From: Pseudomonadota bacterium
Lineage (GTDB): Bacteria > Pseudomonadota > Gammaproteobacteria > Steroidobacterales > Steroidobacteraceae
Assembly: GCA_025356075.1 (NCBI GenBank)
Contig: JANXUT010000088.1
Coordinates: 18,592 to 82,591 of the forward strand
Reading direction: 5' to 3'
Length of the DNA stretch: 64,000 nt
The notes beneath the pieces were generated by a model that saw only the letters and a list, made by a program, of their open reading frames with translations, made no database searches and had not been told where the DNA came from. Position numbers and translations under genes: made by a program. This document shows positions 26,626 to 36,672 of this stretch, one piece after another (position 1 is the first letter of the stretch; each line of letters begins with the position of its first letter).

Positions 26626-26929
26626 GTCCCTACACTCCCCTTAAACGCTTGAGTTCCCTTCTTGATGCCGCTCGAGCCATCGCAACGCCACCCGCCTGGG
26701 CCGCACCGCTGGCTATCGAGAGGATCCCCACTAGGTAATACGCAGGCGTCCGGCGCAAACGGACATGCCCCCGCGATACGCTGCTAACTAGCTGGTGGTA
26801 CTTGGTTTCTTCCGGACCTGCGCGAGGCCCGGGTGCGACTTAGGCGCGCGGAGGATGCCTCACGCGCGCCAAGTTTCTGCGTCATCCGCCGCCTTGTGCC
26901 GCTCCCCGCGAAGCGGGCACCATCGGGCG
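26626..26929. other. Divergent promoter region, no gene
   Basis: 304 bp between the DUF1111 gene and the ECF sigma gene. A short relatively A/T-rich stretch around 26725-26810 is the likely promoter zone. No RNA gene seen. Plus-strand readings in this stretch are extensions of the sigma gene frame without family similarity. Confidence 0.45.
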
Positions 26930-27484
26930 ATGGGAGAACTTACGGAATTGCTGCAGGCCGCCAAAACCGGCGAACCGGGTGCGATCGACCGGGTCATCGC
27001 GTTCACGTACGGCGAGCTCCACTCCCTCGCTCACCAGCGTCTGCGCGGCTCGCGGGTCGTGACGCTGCTCGATACGACCTCCCTCGTACACGAGTGCTAC
27101 CTCCGCTTCGTCAGGGTCGGCGCGCTCGGCACGGAGAATCGCAATCACTTCCTCGCCTACGCGGCACGGGTCATGCGCTCGATCGTCATCGACTTCGTGC
27201 GCCAGCGACAGGCGGATCGGCGCGGCGGCGGCGACACGCCGGTAACACTCGATACCGGCATTGCGGACCCCGCCTCGGCGGAGGAAACGGATCTCCTGCG
27301 CGTCGACGCCGCGCTCGCGGAGCTCGAGCGCGTGGACCGGCGGTTGGTCGATGTCGTGGAAATGCGCTACTTCGCCGGGCTCACGAACGAGGAGATCGCC
27401 GATGCGCTCGGCGTCACCGAACGGACCGTGCGGCGCGACTGGCAGAAGGCACGGCTCCTCCTGCATCGGGAGCTCGAACCATGA
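26930..27484 (+). CDS. ECF-subfamily RNA polymerase sigma factor
   Basis: 184 residues. Region 2 is seen in DTTSLVHECYLRFVRVG and HFLAYAARVMRSIVIDFVRQRQADRRGG; region 4 in RLVDVVEMRYFAGLTNEEIADALGVTERTVRRDWQKARLLLHREL (about residues 135-180), with the HTH at TNEEIADALGVTERTVRRDW. This is the TIGR02999-type ECF group that commonly neighbours PASTA-less Ser/Thr kinases. ATG at 26930 gives the family start (MGELTELLQAAKTGEPGA). The kinase gene follows 91 bp downstream; no anti-sigma factor is present, so the kinase is the likely control partner. Confidence 0.92.
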   Translation: MGELTELLQAAKTGEPGAIDRVIAFTYGELHSLAHQRLRGSRVVTLLDTTSLVHECYLRFVRVGALGTENRNHFLAYAARVMRSIVIDFVRQRQADRRGGGDTPVTLDTGIADPASAEETDLLRVDAALAELERVDRRLVDVVEMRYFAGLTNEEIADALGVTERTVRRDWQKARLLLHRELEP

Positions 27485-27575
27485 CCTGCGCGGTCGCGCG
27501 AACGGCGAGCATGGCCGGTTGACCAAGCGTTTGACGTAATACCCAGTAGCAACCTCGCGGATAGCCTGCCATGGA

Positions 27576-30500
27576 ATGCCCGAACCGGATCGCCGCGTGA
27601 ACATCACTCCCGAGCAGTGGGCGGTTCTCTCCGCGCTCCTCGACGAAGCGCTCGAGCTACCGCCCGCCGCACGCGCGGCGTGGGTCGAGTCGCTGCGGGG
27701 CCCGAACGCCTCGCTCAAGGAGGAGCTGGCGCGCCTGCTCGAGCGCCAAGCGCGGATAGAAACCAGCGATTTCCTCGGGACGATCCCGAAGCTCGGCGAC
27801 GGCGCCGCGACCGTGCCACCGGCCGCGGTTCCGGTGGGCACGGCCGTTGGCCCGTACGTGATCGAGCAGGAAATCGGCCGCGGCGGCATGGGGATCGTCT
27901 ACCGCGCGCACCGGGCGGATGGCCTCATCAAGCGTCCCGTGGCGCTCAAGTTGCTGCACCCGGGACTCGCGACGGCGGAACTGCTCGGCCGCTTCGCCCG
28001 CGAGCGCGACATACTCGCAAGCCTCACGCACCCGAACATCGCCCGACTCTACGATGCGGGCTCGACCGATACCGGCCAGCCGTACATCGCGCTCGAGTAC
28101 GTCGAGGGGCTTTCACTCATCGACTATTGCGACGGCCGACGGCTCGCGCTTCGCGAGCGGCTGCGCCTGCTCGTGCAAATCCTGCGAGCGGTGCAGTTCG
28201 CGCACACGAACCTCGTGATCCACCGCGACCTGAAGCCATCCAACATCCTCGTCACCGCGACTGGCGAGGTTCGGCTCCTCGACTTCGGCATCGCGAAGCC
28301 GCTACGCGAGCACGGTGCCCTCGCAACGGAAGTCACCCAGTTCGGCGGCCGCGCGCTGACGCCCGACTACGCCGCACCCGAGCAGTTGCTGGGTCATGCC
28401 GTCTCGACCGCCAGCGATGTCTATTCGCTCGGCGTCGTGATGTACGAGCTCCTGTGCGGCTGCCGGCCCTACCGCCCGAAGCGCGCGTCGGTCGCGGCGC
28501 TTGAGGAAGCCGTCCTGCTCACGGAACCCGTCCGCCCGAGCCATGCCGCGATCGAGGCGCACGCCGCCGCGGCTCGCGCGTCGACCGTCCGCTCACTTCG
28601 GCGTGCACTCGCAGGTGACCTTGATGCGATTGCGCTCAAGACTCTCCGTAAGTCGCCCTCGGAGCGCTATGCGACGGCCGATGCGTTCGCGCAAGACCTC
28701 GAGCGGCACCTCGCCGGGGAGCCAGTCCTCGCGCAGCCGGAAAGCAGCTGGTACCGCGCGGGCAAGTTCATCCGGCGCAACGTCTTCGTCGTCGCCGCGA
28801 CGATGGCCGTGGTCGTCGCTCTGGCCGCGGGGCTCGGGGTCGCACTGCTGCAGACGAAGCGTGCCAACGAGGAGGCCCGTGTCGCGCGCAGCGTGCAGGC
28901 CTTCCTGCAGGACGTATTCCAGGCCAACTCAAAGTCGAACGTCTCGCCCGCCAAAGCCCAGCAAACGACCGCGCGCGAGCTCCTCGACATAGGCACGTCG
29001 AAGATCGACGCCGCCCTCGCGGACTCGCCGCGCGCAAAGCTCGAGGTCCTGGAGACGCTCGGCGCGATGCACCACGACCTCGGGCTCGATGACAAGTCGG
29101 TCGAGCTCCTGCAGCGCCGCGTCGACCTGACGCGGCAGTACTACGGCAACGACGACGTCCGTCTCGCCTCGGCGCTCCGAGACCTCAGCCTGTCGCTTGC
29201 CGACACCTCGCGCGTGGGCGAGCGGCCAACGGTCATCACCGAGGGGCTTGCGATCCTCGACCGGGCGGGCGACCGGTCGTCGAACCTGCGCGCCAACCTG
29301 CTGGGCGACTTCGCCCAGTACTACCTCGAATTCGACCTGCCGAAGGCACTCGGCTACGCGCACGCCAGCAGCCAGATCATGGAAGGCCGGCCGGCGTCCG
29401 AGGACGTGCAGGAGGCGCTCGTCATGGAGGGGACGATCCTCAATTACATGGGACGCTTCGCCGAGGCGGGTGCGCTGCTCGAACGCGCCGTGACCGCGTC
29501 GAAGCAGGCGTTTGGGGATCCGAATCCCCATCTGCCGCATGTCGAGGTCTACCTCGCCGAAGCCCGCTACGGCGCGGGCGACTTTGCCGGCGCCGAGCAG
29601 GCATACCGGTCCGCGTTCAAGGTCGGCGCCGACTCGCTCGGACCCTCGCACGTCGACACGCTCGGCTGCGAGGCGCGGCTCGGCAATTTCCTGGCCCGCA
29701 CCGGACGGCCGCGCGAGGGAGTCGATGTGCTCAGGGACGCGCACGAGCGGTCCGTCGCGACGCTGCCGGCGGATGATCCGGTTAACCTGCCAATTGTCCG
29801 CGAGCTCTACGGCTGGGAACTTGCCCGCCTCGGGCCGTTCGAGAAAGGCTACGCGCTGCTCACGGACGCGACCCTGGCGTGGCAGCGCCGTGACCCGAAA
29901 TCCTCCTGGGTGCTGTCGGCGCTGGAGCGCTCGGCCTACGTGCTCGTCGATTCGGGAAGCTACGACACCGCCCGGGACCTCCTCGACCAGGCAAGCCGTG
30001 TTCGCGCCGCGCTCAAGGACGAGACGACCTATCCGAATGGCAATGCCACGGCGCGGATCCACCTGGCGCTTGCGCTCGGCGATTGGCGGGCGGCGGATGA
30101 GGCGGCGGCGCACTTCCGGCAGCCCGTAACGGCACCCGGTGGGACGTCACTGCCGGCACTCGATCTTGCGCTGTCGCGGGCCGAGATCGCGCTGGCCCGC
30201 GGCGACTATGCGGGCGCGCAGACACTGGCCGCGACGACGCGCTCCGCTATCGTCGGCGGCACCAAGCGCCAGTACCTGCGTGAGTACGAAGGGCGCGCGT
30301 TGCTGCTGGAGGGCTCGGCGCTCCTGGGTGCTGGCGCACGCGACAGCGCTCTGCCGCTCCTGCAGGTGGCGGATGCGCTCTACCTGGATCTGCTCGACCC
30401 GCCGACGAGCCTGCAGGTTGCCCGTGCCCATTTCACTCTGGCGCGGTGCCTGCGCGCGCTCGGCCGGCCGGGCGAAGCTGCGCCGCTGCTCGCTCAGGCG

Positions 30501-30596
30501 GCGGCGATCTTCCGCCAGCACCCCGTGCTCGGGGCGCAATGGCGCAAGTCACTTGAGGCCGCGAGCCACGAACCGCTCGGTGCGCGCGCTACCTGA
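27576..30596 (+). CDS. Membrane Ser/Thr protein kinase with C-terminal TPR-type repeats
   Basis: 1006 residues. After an ~95-residue N-terminal region comes a complete Hanks-type kinase domain: IGRGGMGIVY (100-109), VALK lysine 125, VIHRDLKPSN (214-223), LLDFGIA (DFG 236-238), and YAAPEQ (265-270). One transmembrane helix at ~402-425 follows. The ~580-residue C-terminal part is alpha-helical with repeated A-rich pairs (GAGDFAGAEQAYRSAFKVG, LLERAVTASKQAFG), typical of TPR arrays. Catalytic residues are intact. It follows the ECF sigma gene, a pairing seen widely, and may transmit a periplasmic signal to that sigma factor. Confidence 0.92.
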   Translation: MPEPDRRVNITPEQWAVLSALLDEALELPPAARAAWVESLRGPNASLKEELARLLERQARIETSDFLGTIPKLGDGAATVPPAAVPVGTAVGPYVIEQEIGRGGMGIVYRAHRADGLIKRPVALKLLHPGLATAELLGRFARERDILASLTHPNIARLYDAGSTDTGQPYIALEYVEGLSLIDYCDGRRLALRERLRLLVQILRAVQFAHTNLVIHRDLKPSNILVTATGEVRLLDFGIAKPLREHGALATEVTQFGGRALTPDYAAPEQLLGHAVSTASDVYSLGVVMYELLCGCRPYRPKRASVAALEEAVLLTEPVRPSHAAIEAHAAAARASTVRSLRRALAGDLDAIALKTLRKSPSERYATADAFAQDLERHLAGEPVLAQPESSWYRAGKFIRRNVFVVAATMAVVVALAAGLGVALLQTKRANEEARVARSVQAFLQDVFQANSKSNVSPAKAQQTTARELLDIGTSKIDAALADSPRAKLEVLETLGAMHHDLGLDDKSVELLQRRVDLTRQYYGNDDVRLASALRDLSLSLADTSRVGERPTVITEGLAILDRAGDRSSNLRANLLGDFAQYYLEFDLPKALGYAHASSQIMEGRPASEDVQEALVMEGTILNYMGRFAEAGALLERAVTASKQAFGDPNPHLPHVEVYLAEARYGAGDFAGAEQAYRSAFKVGADSLGPSHVDTLGCEARLGNFLARTGRPREGVDVLRDAHERSVATLPADDPVNLPIVRELYGWELARLGPFEKGYALLTDATLAWQRRDPKSSWVLSALERSAYVLVDSGSYDTARDLLDQASRVRAALKDETTYPNGNATARIHLALALGDWRAADEAAAHFRQPVTAPGGTSLPALDLALSRAEIALARGDYAGAQTLAATTRSAIVGGTKRQYLREYEGRALLLEGSALLGAGARDSALPLLQVADALYLDLLDPPTSLQVARAHFTLARCLRALGRPGEAAPLLAQAAAIFRQHPVLGAQWRKSLEAASHEPLGARAT

Positions 30597-31150
30597 GGAC
30601 TGTGCCGGGCCACGGCCGGGATCGAGTCGCGTTGCGGTCGGCTCGACGCACGGCCCGAGGGTAGCGCGCTGGCGTGAAGGCGGCGACGCCGATGATCGCG
30701 TTCAAGACCGCCGGGCTTGCTCGGGTCGACGCGGTTCGCACTCACCCGTGTTTCCAGCAGCGGCCGCTGTCGCGCCGACACGCTATGTTAAATGGATCAG
30801 TCGCCGCGCCACTGGAAAACGCCTGCGGCGGCGCCGTCCGATCGCGCGAAATCGCACGAGCTCCCGTTCGCCATCAGGGAAAGCTGGCGCGTTCGGTGTT
30901 TGATTCAGCGCTTGCTCGTTCGCTGTTTGATTGATTCGCTCGAAGCACGAGACGATTCGGTGCAGGAAGCGTGAACGTCGTCACGTCACTCGCAATGACA
31001 CGTTGTCTTTGCCCGGAATTCATCCGATTCCTCATTGTTGCAAGGTGCCGCGCTTGTTGAGCTACGTGCGAGCGAGAATGCACACGCGGCACGGATGGAC
31101 CGCTACATGGGGAACAGTCAGACAACGCCTACGCGCGTGGGCGGCGCCGC
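30597..31150. other. Gene-poor intergenic region
   Basis: 554 bp between the kinase and EAL genes, with lower GC than its neighbours around 30880-31030. It holds a short imperfect direct repeat (CGTTCGGTGTTTGATT and CGTTCGCTGTTTGATT, around 30892 and 30919). Short ORFs are present but show no family signal or convincing ribosome binding site. No RNA gene recognised. Confidence 0.5.
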
Positions 31151-32119
31151 ATGACCGCGGCGCTGCGACGCCTCGGTCGCGTGGTGCTCCTGTCGGAGCG
31201 CCGCGCAGCCAAGTCCGCGACGTGGGGACCTGAGCTCGAGCGCGTGCTGGCCGGGCGCACGCTCGGCGTCGCGTACCAGCCGATCCTTCGGCAGCAGACG
31301 GCGAGTGGGCAGGGCTCGCGCTGGTGCATCTCGGGCACCGAAGCGCTGCTGCGCGCCCGGGCGGACCGGCGACCGGCGCTGCGGCCGGACAAGCTCCTGC
31401 CCGTCATCGCGCGCGCGGGACTCATGCACTGCATCTTCCAGTTCGTGCTCGCCGAGACGCTCGCGGCGACGCGCACGTGGGAGCGCGACGCGGGACTCAG
31501 GCTCGACTTGTCCGTGAACCTGCACGCGACGGCGCTGCTCGATGACGACCTGCCGCGGTTCCTCCTGGATCTCCTCGACGCCGTCGGGTGCCAACCGCAG
31601 CGCCTGACACTCGAGCTGACCGAGAGCACGCCGATCGCGGACCTGCAGCGCGCCGCGGCCAATGCGCGACTGCTGCGACGGAATGGCATCCGCCTCGCGC
31701 TCGATGACTTCGGCGTCGGGTTCTCGACAGCCACGCGGCTCGCGTGGATCGAGTGCGACGAGCTCAAGATCGATCGAGCGGTTATTCAGGGCATGGAGCA
31801 CTGCGAGGAGCAGCGCTACCTGGTCGAGCACCTGCTGTCGCTCGCGCACGCGCACGGCATGACGGCGTGCGCGGAAGGCGTCGAGACGGAATCGGCGCTA
31901 CAGATGCTGGGAAGCCTCGGCTGCGACCGCGTGCAGGGGTACCTCATCGCCCGGCCCGTCGAGGCGCACGCAATCCCGGCGCTCACTCAGGAGTGGCGCT
32001 CCCGCAGCGCCGCCTGGCAGCCGTCGGGATCGATTCAGATGACCCTGCCCGGCCTCGCGGTGGAGTCGGATGTGGTGGCGGGATACTGGCCTGGGGCAGC
32101 GGTCGATGGCAGCACCTGA
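31151..32119 (+). CDS. EAL-domain cyclic-di-GMP phosphodiesterase
   Basis: 322 residues, an EAL domain without GGDEF, PAS or membrane segments, so cytoplasmic. Active-site motifs appear intact: YQPIL, the signature TEALLR, SVNLHA (metal-site Asn), [25 protein letters not shown] (Lys/Asp), CAEGVET and VQGYLIARP. Such enzymes cut c-di-GMP to pGpG. The C-terminal ~50 residues beyond the domain ([20 protein letters not shown]) are unassigned. The gene overlaps the sigma-54 activator gene by 14 nt, so synthesis of the two is coupled. Confidence 0.9.
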   Translation: MTAALRRLGRVVLLSERRAAKSATWGPELERVLAGRTLGVAYQPILRQQTASGQGSRWCISGTEALLRARADRRPALRPDKLLPVIARAGLMHCIFQFVLAETLAATRTWERDAGLRLDLSVNLHATALLDDDLPRFLLDLLDAVGCQPQRLTLELTESTPIADLQRAAANARLLRRNGIRLALDDFGVGFSTATRLAWIECDELKIDRAVIQGMEHCEEQRYLVEHLLSLAHAHGMTACAEGVETESALQMLGSLGCDRVQGYLIARPVEAHAIPALTQEWRSRSAAWQPSGSIQMTLPGLAVESDVVAGYWPGAAVDGST

Positions 32120-33197
32120 ACTGAGGCACACCCGGGCGGTTCTGCGCGCCTCGAACGACGGCCTCGAGGACTCGCGCCGCGTGATCGTCAGTCACCCGAC
32201 GGGCCGGAATCCGGCGGTCCAACGCGTCCGCGAGCAGATCGGGCAGGTCGCGCAGTTCGACACGACGGTCCTCATCACCGGCGAATCGGGGACGGGCAAG
32301 GAAGGAGTCGCGCGCGAGCTTCACGCGCACTCCCGGCGGCGACAGGGACCGTTCGTACCGGTCAACTGCGGCGCGATTCCGGCGGAGCTCCTCGAGAGCG
32401 AGCTGTTCGGGCACGAAAAGGGCGCGTTCACGGGTGCCATCAGCATGCGCAAGGGTCGCTTTGAGCTCGCCCAGGGCGGCACGCTGTTGCTCGATGAGAT
32501 TGCCGAAATGAGCCCGGTCATGCAGGTGAAGCTGCTGCGGGTTCTGCAGGAGCGCGTGATCGAGCGCGTCGGCAGCTGCGATGCGCGCCCGTGCGACGTG
32601 CGCATCGTTGCCGCGACCAACCGGGACCTCAAGGCGGAGGTCGCGGCCGGACGATTCCGCACCGATCTTTACTACCGCCTCAACGTGTTCCCGATCGAGC
32701 TGCCGCCGCTGCGCTCGCGTAGCGATGATCTGCCACTCCTAGTCGAGGACCTCAACCTGCGCCTGTCCTCGCGCGGCTTCTCGCCGGTCGTCTTCAGCGA
32801 CGCCGCCTCGGCGGAGCTCGAGTCGCACCCGTGGGACGGCAACGTCCGGGAGCTAGAGAACCTGATGGAGCGCATCTCGGTGACCACCTGTGGCCGCACG
32901 GTGACCGTCGCGGATTTGCCGTTCGGGCGCCACGACGAGCACGCGGCGAGCTCAAGTACCGCACCGACCGTGCCGGTTGCGCTCCGATTTGCCCGCTCGG
33001 CGACCGAGCGCCTGCACGTCGAGCTGCCGGAGCAGGGACTCAACCTGCGCGATACGCTCGCCCGGATCGAGCACGACCTCATCGGAACGGCGCTGGAGCG
33101 CTCCGACGGCGTGGTCGCCCACGCGGCGCGGTTGCTCGGCATCGGGCGAACCACCCTCCTCGAGAAGCTCAGGCGCGACCCCCAATCGGACGGCTAG
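32106..33197 (+). CDS. Sigma-54-dependent AAA+ activator with Fis-type HTH
   Basis: 363 residues. AAA+ domain: Walker A GESGTGKE (59-66), the sigma-54 contact loop GAFTGA (106-111), Walker [13 protein letters not shown], the sensor ATNRDL and arginine-finger region [14 protein letters not shown], then [12 protein letters not shown]. The C-terminus ([15 protein letters not shown]) is a Fis-type HTH. There is only ~30 residues before the AAA+ domain, so no receiver, PAS or GAF sensor; activity would be controlled by another protein or by a ligand bound to the AAA+ domain, as in FleQ-like activators. The ATG at 32106 overlaps the EAL gene by 14 nt. Confidence 0.92.
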   Translation: MAAPELRHTRAVLRASNDGLEDSRRVIVSHPTGRNPAVQRVREQIGQVAQFDTTVLITGESGTGKEGVARELHAHSRRRQGPFVPVNCGAIPAELLESELFGHEKGAFTGAISMRKGRFELAQGGTLLLDEIAEMSPVMQVKLLRVLQERVIERVGSCDARPCDVRIVAATNRDLKAEVAAGRFRTDLYYRLNVFPIELPPLRSRSDDLPLLVEDLNLRLSSRGFSPVVFSDAASAELESHPWDGNVRELENLMERISVTTCGRTVTVADLPFGRHDEHAASSSTAPTVPVALRFARSATERLHVELPEQGLNLRDTLARIEHDLIGTALERSDGVVAHAARLLGIGRTTLLEKLRRDPQSDG

Positions 33198-33377
33198 GCC
33201 GACCGCGCGCGAGCGGGCGACACGTCGCCGTCGACGCCGGGATCGGCCGGCAGCTCCGACCTGAGACGCTCCCTCGGCCGAGCCCCGTGGCCGCGCCGCC
33301 GTTCGCCGAATTCAGTGTATGTTGGCGCTCCGATGAACCGGCGGTCGGCCGGTTCGCAGGCAACGGGGAGAACTCAG

Positions 33378-33887
33378 ATGCGCGTCCCGATGAAGGTGCT
33401 GCTCGCGTGGCTGGTGCTCGGGGCGGCCGCCGCCTGCTCGCCGTCGGATACGACGCACCCGGCGGACGCCGGTGCCGCGGCGGCCGAAGCGGCGATCAGG
33501 GCCGGTACGACCGCGTGGAACGACGCCTACAACGCGGGCGATGTCGAGAAGATCGTGGCCCTCTACTCCGAGGACACCGTGGTGATGCCACCTTACGTGC
33601 CGGCAATTTCCGGGCGCGATGCCCTCAAGGCCTACCTGACCAAGGACATGGCTGCGGCGAAGACGGCGGGTCTCGTGGCCAAGGACGGGACCAGTAGCGT
33701 CGGGGTATCCGGGGACCTCGCCTGGCATGCAGGCTCCTCCTCGGTCGTGGACGCGGCCGGAAAGACCGTCGAAACCGGGAGCTACATCGAGGTCTGGCGG
33801 CGAACGAACGGCCAGTGGCGCATGGTCCGCGATATCTGGAACGACGACGCGCCGCCCGCAACTCCCGCGGGCACGCCGGGCGGCTGA
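33378..33887 (+). CDS. SnoaL-like/DUF4440 lipoprotein
   Basis: 169 residues. A type II signal peptide (MRVPMKVLLAWLVLGAAAAC) predicts a lipid-anchored cysteine at residue 20. The mature domain (AAIRAGTTAWNDAYNAGDVEKIVALYSEDTVVMPPYVPAISGRDALKAYL ... WRRTNGQWRMVRDIWNDD) is a classic NTF2-like/SnoaL fold of the DUF4440 type. Enzymatic activity cannot be predicted. GGGGAG 7 nt before the ATG at 33378 sets the start; upstream in-frame Met codons lack such a site. Its stop lies 12 bp from the convergent dgcA stop. Confidence 0.85.
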   Translation: MRVPMKVLLAWLVLGAAAACSPSDTTHPADAGAAAAEAAIRAGTTAWNDAYNAGDVEKIVALYSEDTVVMPPYVPAISGRDALKAYLTKDMAAAKTAGLVAKDGTSSVGVSGDLAWHAGSSSVVDAAGKTVETGSYIEVWRRTNGQWRMVRDIWNDDAPPATPAGTPGG

Positions 33888-33899
33888 CGCCTGCGCCGG

Positions 33900-34877
33900 T
33901 CAGCCCCAGACGGCGGCTGGCGGCGGTTCGACGCGCCCGCGCGAGTAGGCGAGCCCGGGGATCCGGTCGCGCTTCAACAGCAGCGGGCCGTCGATATCGA
34001 CGAGATCGACGAGGCAGCCGACGACGAATGCGGGAGCGATCGCGAGCGAGCTCCCCGCCATGCAGCCGACCATTAGGCCGAGTCCCCGCTCGCGGGCGGC
34101 ACGGGCGAGTTCGAGCGCATGGCTCAAGCCCCCCGTCTTGTCGAGCTTGATGTTGATGACCTGGTAGCGCCTGGCCGCCGCTTCGAATTCACCGAGGTGC
34201 AGGCACGATTCGTCCGCGCCGAGCGGCACGGGCGAGCGGTAGCCCTCGAGCCCCTCGTCGGCGCCCCGCGGCAGCGGCTGCTCGATCATCTCGACACCGA
34301 GGTCCGCGAAGGCGGGCGCGAGTTTCTTCAGCGTGGCGAGGTCCCAGCCCTGGTTCGCATCGACGACGAGACGCGCGTCCGGCCGTGCGCCGCGAATCGC
34401 CCGGATGCGCTCGAGCGGCTGGTGGCCATCGAGTTTCACTTTGAGGAGCGGATACTCCCCCGCCGCCGCGGCATGGCTCGCCATGATCTCGGGTGTCGCT
34501 TCGATCCCGATCGTAAACACGGTCGTCAGCGGCTTCGGCGTGACCCCGGTGAGGGCCCAGATGCTGCGACCCGATGACTTCGCCTCGAGATCCCATAGCG
34601 CGCAGTCGATCGCGTTGCGGGCGCCGCCCGGCGGCAGCAACTTGTCGAGGGCGACCCGATCGATCCCTGCGCTGATGCGCTTGGAGACAGCCTCGATCTC
34701 GGCCGTCATGCTGACGGCGGTTTCGTTCGCGTAGAAGACGCCGAGCGCTTCGCCCCGCCCGACGATGCCATCGCGGGATAGCTCGACGACGACCGAATCA
34801 AACGCCGTCCATTCGCGCCCCGTGATCCGAAACGGCCGTGACACCGGCCACGTCTCGGTGTGGATGCTGAAGTTCAC
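33900..34877 (-). CDS. dgcA: N-acetyl-D-glutamate racemase-like enolase-superfamily protein DgcA
   Basis: 325 residues of the dipeptide-epimerase branch of the enolase superfamily. Catalytic and metal residues are visible: LKVKLDG (Lys146/Lys148), VVDANQGW (Asp173), MIEQPL (Glu199), GADES (Asp222) and NIKLDKTGG (Lys244). Classic annotation would be L-Ala-D/L-Glu epimerase, but pairing with a DUF1611 gene is the hallmark of the DgcN–DgcA pathway, in which D-glutamate is N-acetylated and then racemised to the L form. GTG start at 34877 overlaps the dgcN stop (GTGA), so the two are coupled. Confidence 0.83.
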   Translation of the reverse strand: MNFSIHTETWPVSRPFRITGREWTAFDSVVVELSRDGIVGRGEALGVFYANETAVSMTAEIEAVSKRISAGIDRVALDKLLPPGGARNAIDCALWDLEAKSSGRSIWALTGVTPKPLTTVFTIGIEATPEIMASHAAAAGEYPLLKVKLDGHQPLERIRAIRGARPDARLVVDANQGWDLATLKKLAPAFADLGVEMIEQPLPRGADEGLEGYRSPVPLGADESCLHLGEFEAAARRYQVINIKLDKTGGLSHALELARAARERGLGLMVGCMAGSSLAIAPAFVVGCLVDLVDIDGPLLLKRDRIPGLAYSRGRVEPPPAAVWG

Positions 34878-35902
34878 GCCGGAAACTCCGTGAGCAACCG
34901 GTCCACGACGGGCCCGACGCCGCCACTCAGCGGGTCGACGCAGGGAAGGCCTGCTTCGTGCGCGTAGCGCTCGAGCACTCCCGCGCGTTCCTTCGCCGCC
35001 ACCTTCGAGGTATTGAGCGATATGCCGACGCAGCGGATACCGGGATTGGTGAGGCGCCCGACCGCCACGGTGCGTTCGATGACCTCGGCGATGCTCGGCA
35101 GTTTGAAGTCGGGCCAGCCGGAGATCGTCGTGCGCAGCGGGTCGTGGCACACGACGAACGCATCGGGCTGCGAGCCGACGAGGAGTCCGATCGTCACCTG
35201 CAGGTAGCCCGGGTGGACGATGCTCCCCTGGCCCTCGATGACGTCCCAGTGCGCCGGGTCGTTGGCGGGCGAGAGGAACTCCGCGGCTCCGGTCACGAAG
35301 TCGGCAACGACGGCATCCATCGGGATGCCCTGCCCCGCGATCATGATGCCGGTCTGGCCGGTGGCGCGAAAATCGCTGCTCACCTTTCGTTGCTTCAGCT
35401 CCCGGTCGAGCTGCAAGGCGGTGTACTTCTTGCCGCAGGCACAGTCGGTCCCGACCGTCAGGACGCGCCGGCCCGGGCGCTTGCGCCCCGTGCCGACCGG
35501 CAGGTGTGCCGGTGGCACGCGCACGTCGATGAGCCGTACTCCGGCGGCGGCCGCGGTCGCCGCAAGTCCGCGCAGGCTCGCGAGCCGGATGTGGAGACCG
35601 GCGACGATGTCGAGCCCAGCGGCCGCGGCGTCCTTCAGCGTCGTGACCCAGCTGTCCGGGATGCCCCCGCCCACCGCCGCGGAACCGACGATCAGCGTCC
35701 GCGCCCCGGCCGCGCGGGCTTGCTGGACATCGAGGTTGGCAATGCCCGCATCGACCTTGCAGCCCGGCAGACGGATCTGGCCAAGGCAGCCCTCGCGGCG
35801 CCATTCGACGAGACCCAAGCCTGTCTTGCCGTAGATTTCGTTGTCGATGTCGCCGAAGAACACGACGAACGGGAACTGGAATTTTGTCATTGGCTGAACC
35901 AT
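34874..35902 (-). CDS. dgcN: D-glutamate N-acetyltransferase-like DUF1611 protein DgcN
   Basis: 342 residues, full length for DUF1611. An N-terminal Rossmann-like half (FVVFFGDIDNEIYGKTGLGLVEW) precedes a P-loop-like half with VLTVGTDCACGKKYTALQLDREL, GQTGIMIAG, DFVTGAAEFL, VIEGQGSIVHPGY and SGGVGPVVDRLL. In the described D-glutamate catabolic pathway of marine proteobacteria, DgcN acetylates D-Glu and DgcA racemises the product. It is directly upstream of, and overlaps, dgcA. ATG at 35902 is used; a second ATG at 35890 is possible since neither has a strong ribosome binding site. Confidence 0.82.
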   Translation of the reverse strand: MVQPMTKFQFPFVVFFGDIDNEIYGKTGLGLVEWRREGCLGQIRLPGCKVDAGIANLDVQQARAAGARTLIVGSAAVGGGIPDSWVTTLKDAAAAGLDIVAGLHIRLASLRGLAATAAAAGVRLIDVRVPPAHLPVGTGRKRPGRRVLTVGTDCACGKKYTALQLDRELKQRKVSSDFRATGQTGIMIAGQGIPMDAVVADFVTGAAEFLSPANDPAHWDVIEGQGSIVHPGYLQVTIGLLVGSQPDAFVVCHDPLRTTISGWPDFKLPSIAEVIERTVAVGRLTNPGIRCVGISLNTSKVAAKERAGVLERYAHEAGLPCVDPLSGGVGPVVDRLLTEFPA

Positions 35903-36663
35903 TCAATTTCGTCCGATCGTCCTGCCGCGGCCTAGAGCTTCCCGTCGCAACCCGATCGCCATTCGCGCCGCGGGATTCCCGCCCGGCCGCAGAGCCGCAC
36001 GTGGCTGGAACCGACGGGCGCATGGAAGCTGATCGGTCGTACCTGCACCGCGCGAAAGCGCCTCCCGAGGAAGTGCGCTGCGATCGCCCCGACCATCCGC
36101 CATCCCACGGCGCGATCGGGCGGCCAACGCACGGCCGCAGCTCCGTTGATTGGGTCGCTAGTCGGCGCCAGCAAGCGCCGGCGCCGCCCGCGGACTCAGA
36201 ACTTCACGCCCAACTGCAGACCAACGGTGCGCGGCTGAATGAACACCGCAACGCCGGTCTGGTTGTGGCCGCCGCTGTTCGCGTACTCGGTGATGCCGCG
36301 CGAATTGGTCAGGTTGTCGGCGTAAACATCCCAGCTGTACTTTCCGTTTTCAAAGCCCGCCTGGACCTTCAGCGTATTGTAGGTCGGCAGCTTTACGTGT
36401 GGCTCGATGACGGTTATCGACGGCGAGAATCCAGTGTATCTCACGCCGGTGTACGTCCACGACGCACCCACCCTGCCCTCGTAGTCGCCGGACGCCTTCC
36501 ACATGTAGTCAAGGTTCACCGTGTTGCTGATATCCGGCACGAACGGCAGCTTGTCGCCGGACATCGCGCCAAGGCCAGGCGCATCAGCCGACAGCTTCGC
36601 GTCGGTATACGCACCGAGCACTCCCAGCGTCATGCCATTGAAGGGACGCAGCTGGAAATTCCA

Positions 36664-36672
36664 CTCCAGCCC
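36664..36672. repeat. Target-site duplication, left copy
   Basis: CTCCAGCCC directly left of the IS; identical to 37997-38005 at the other end. A shared C makes the exact duplication 9 or 10 bp. Confidence 0.85.
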
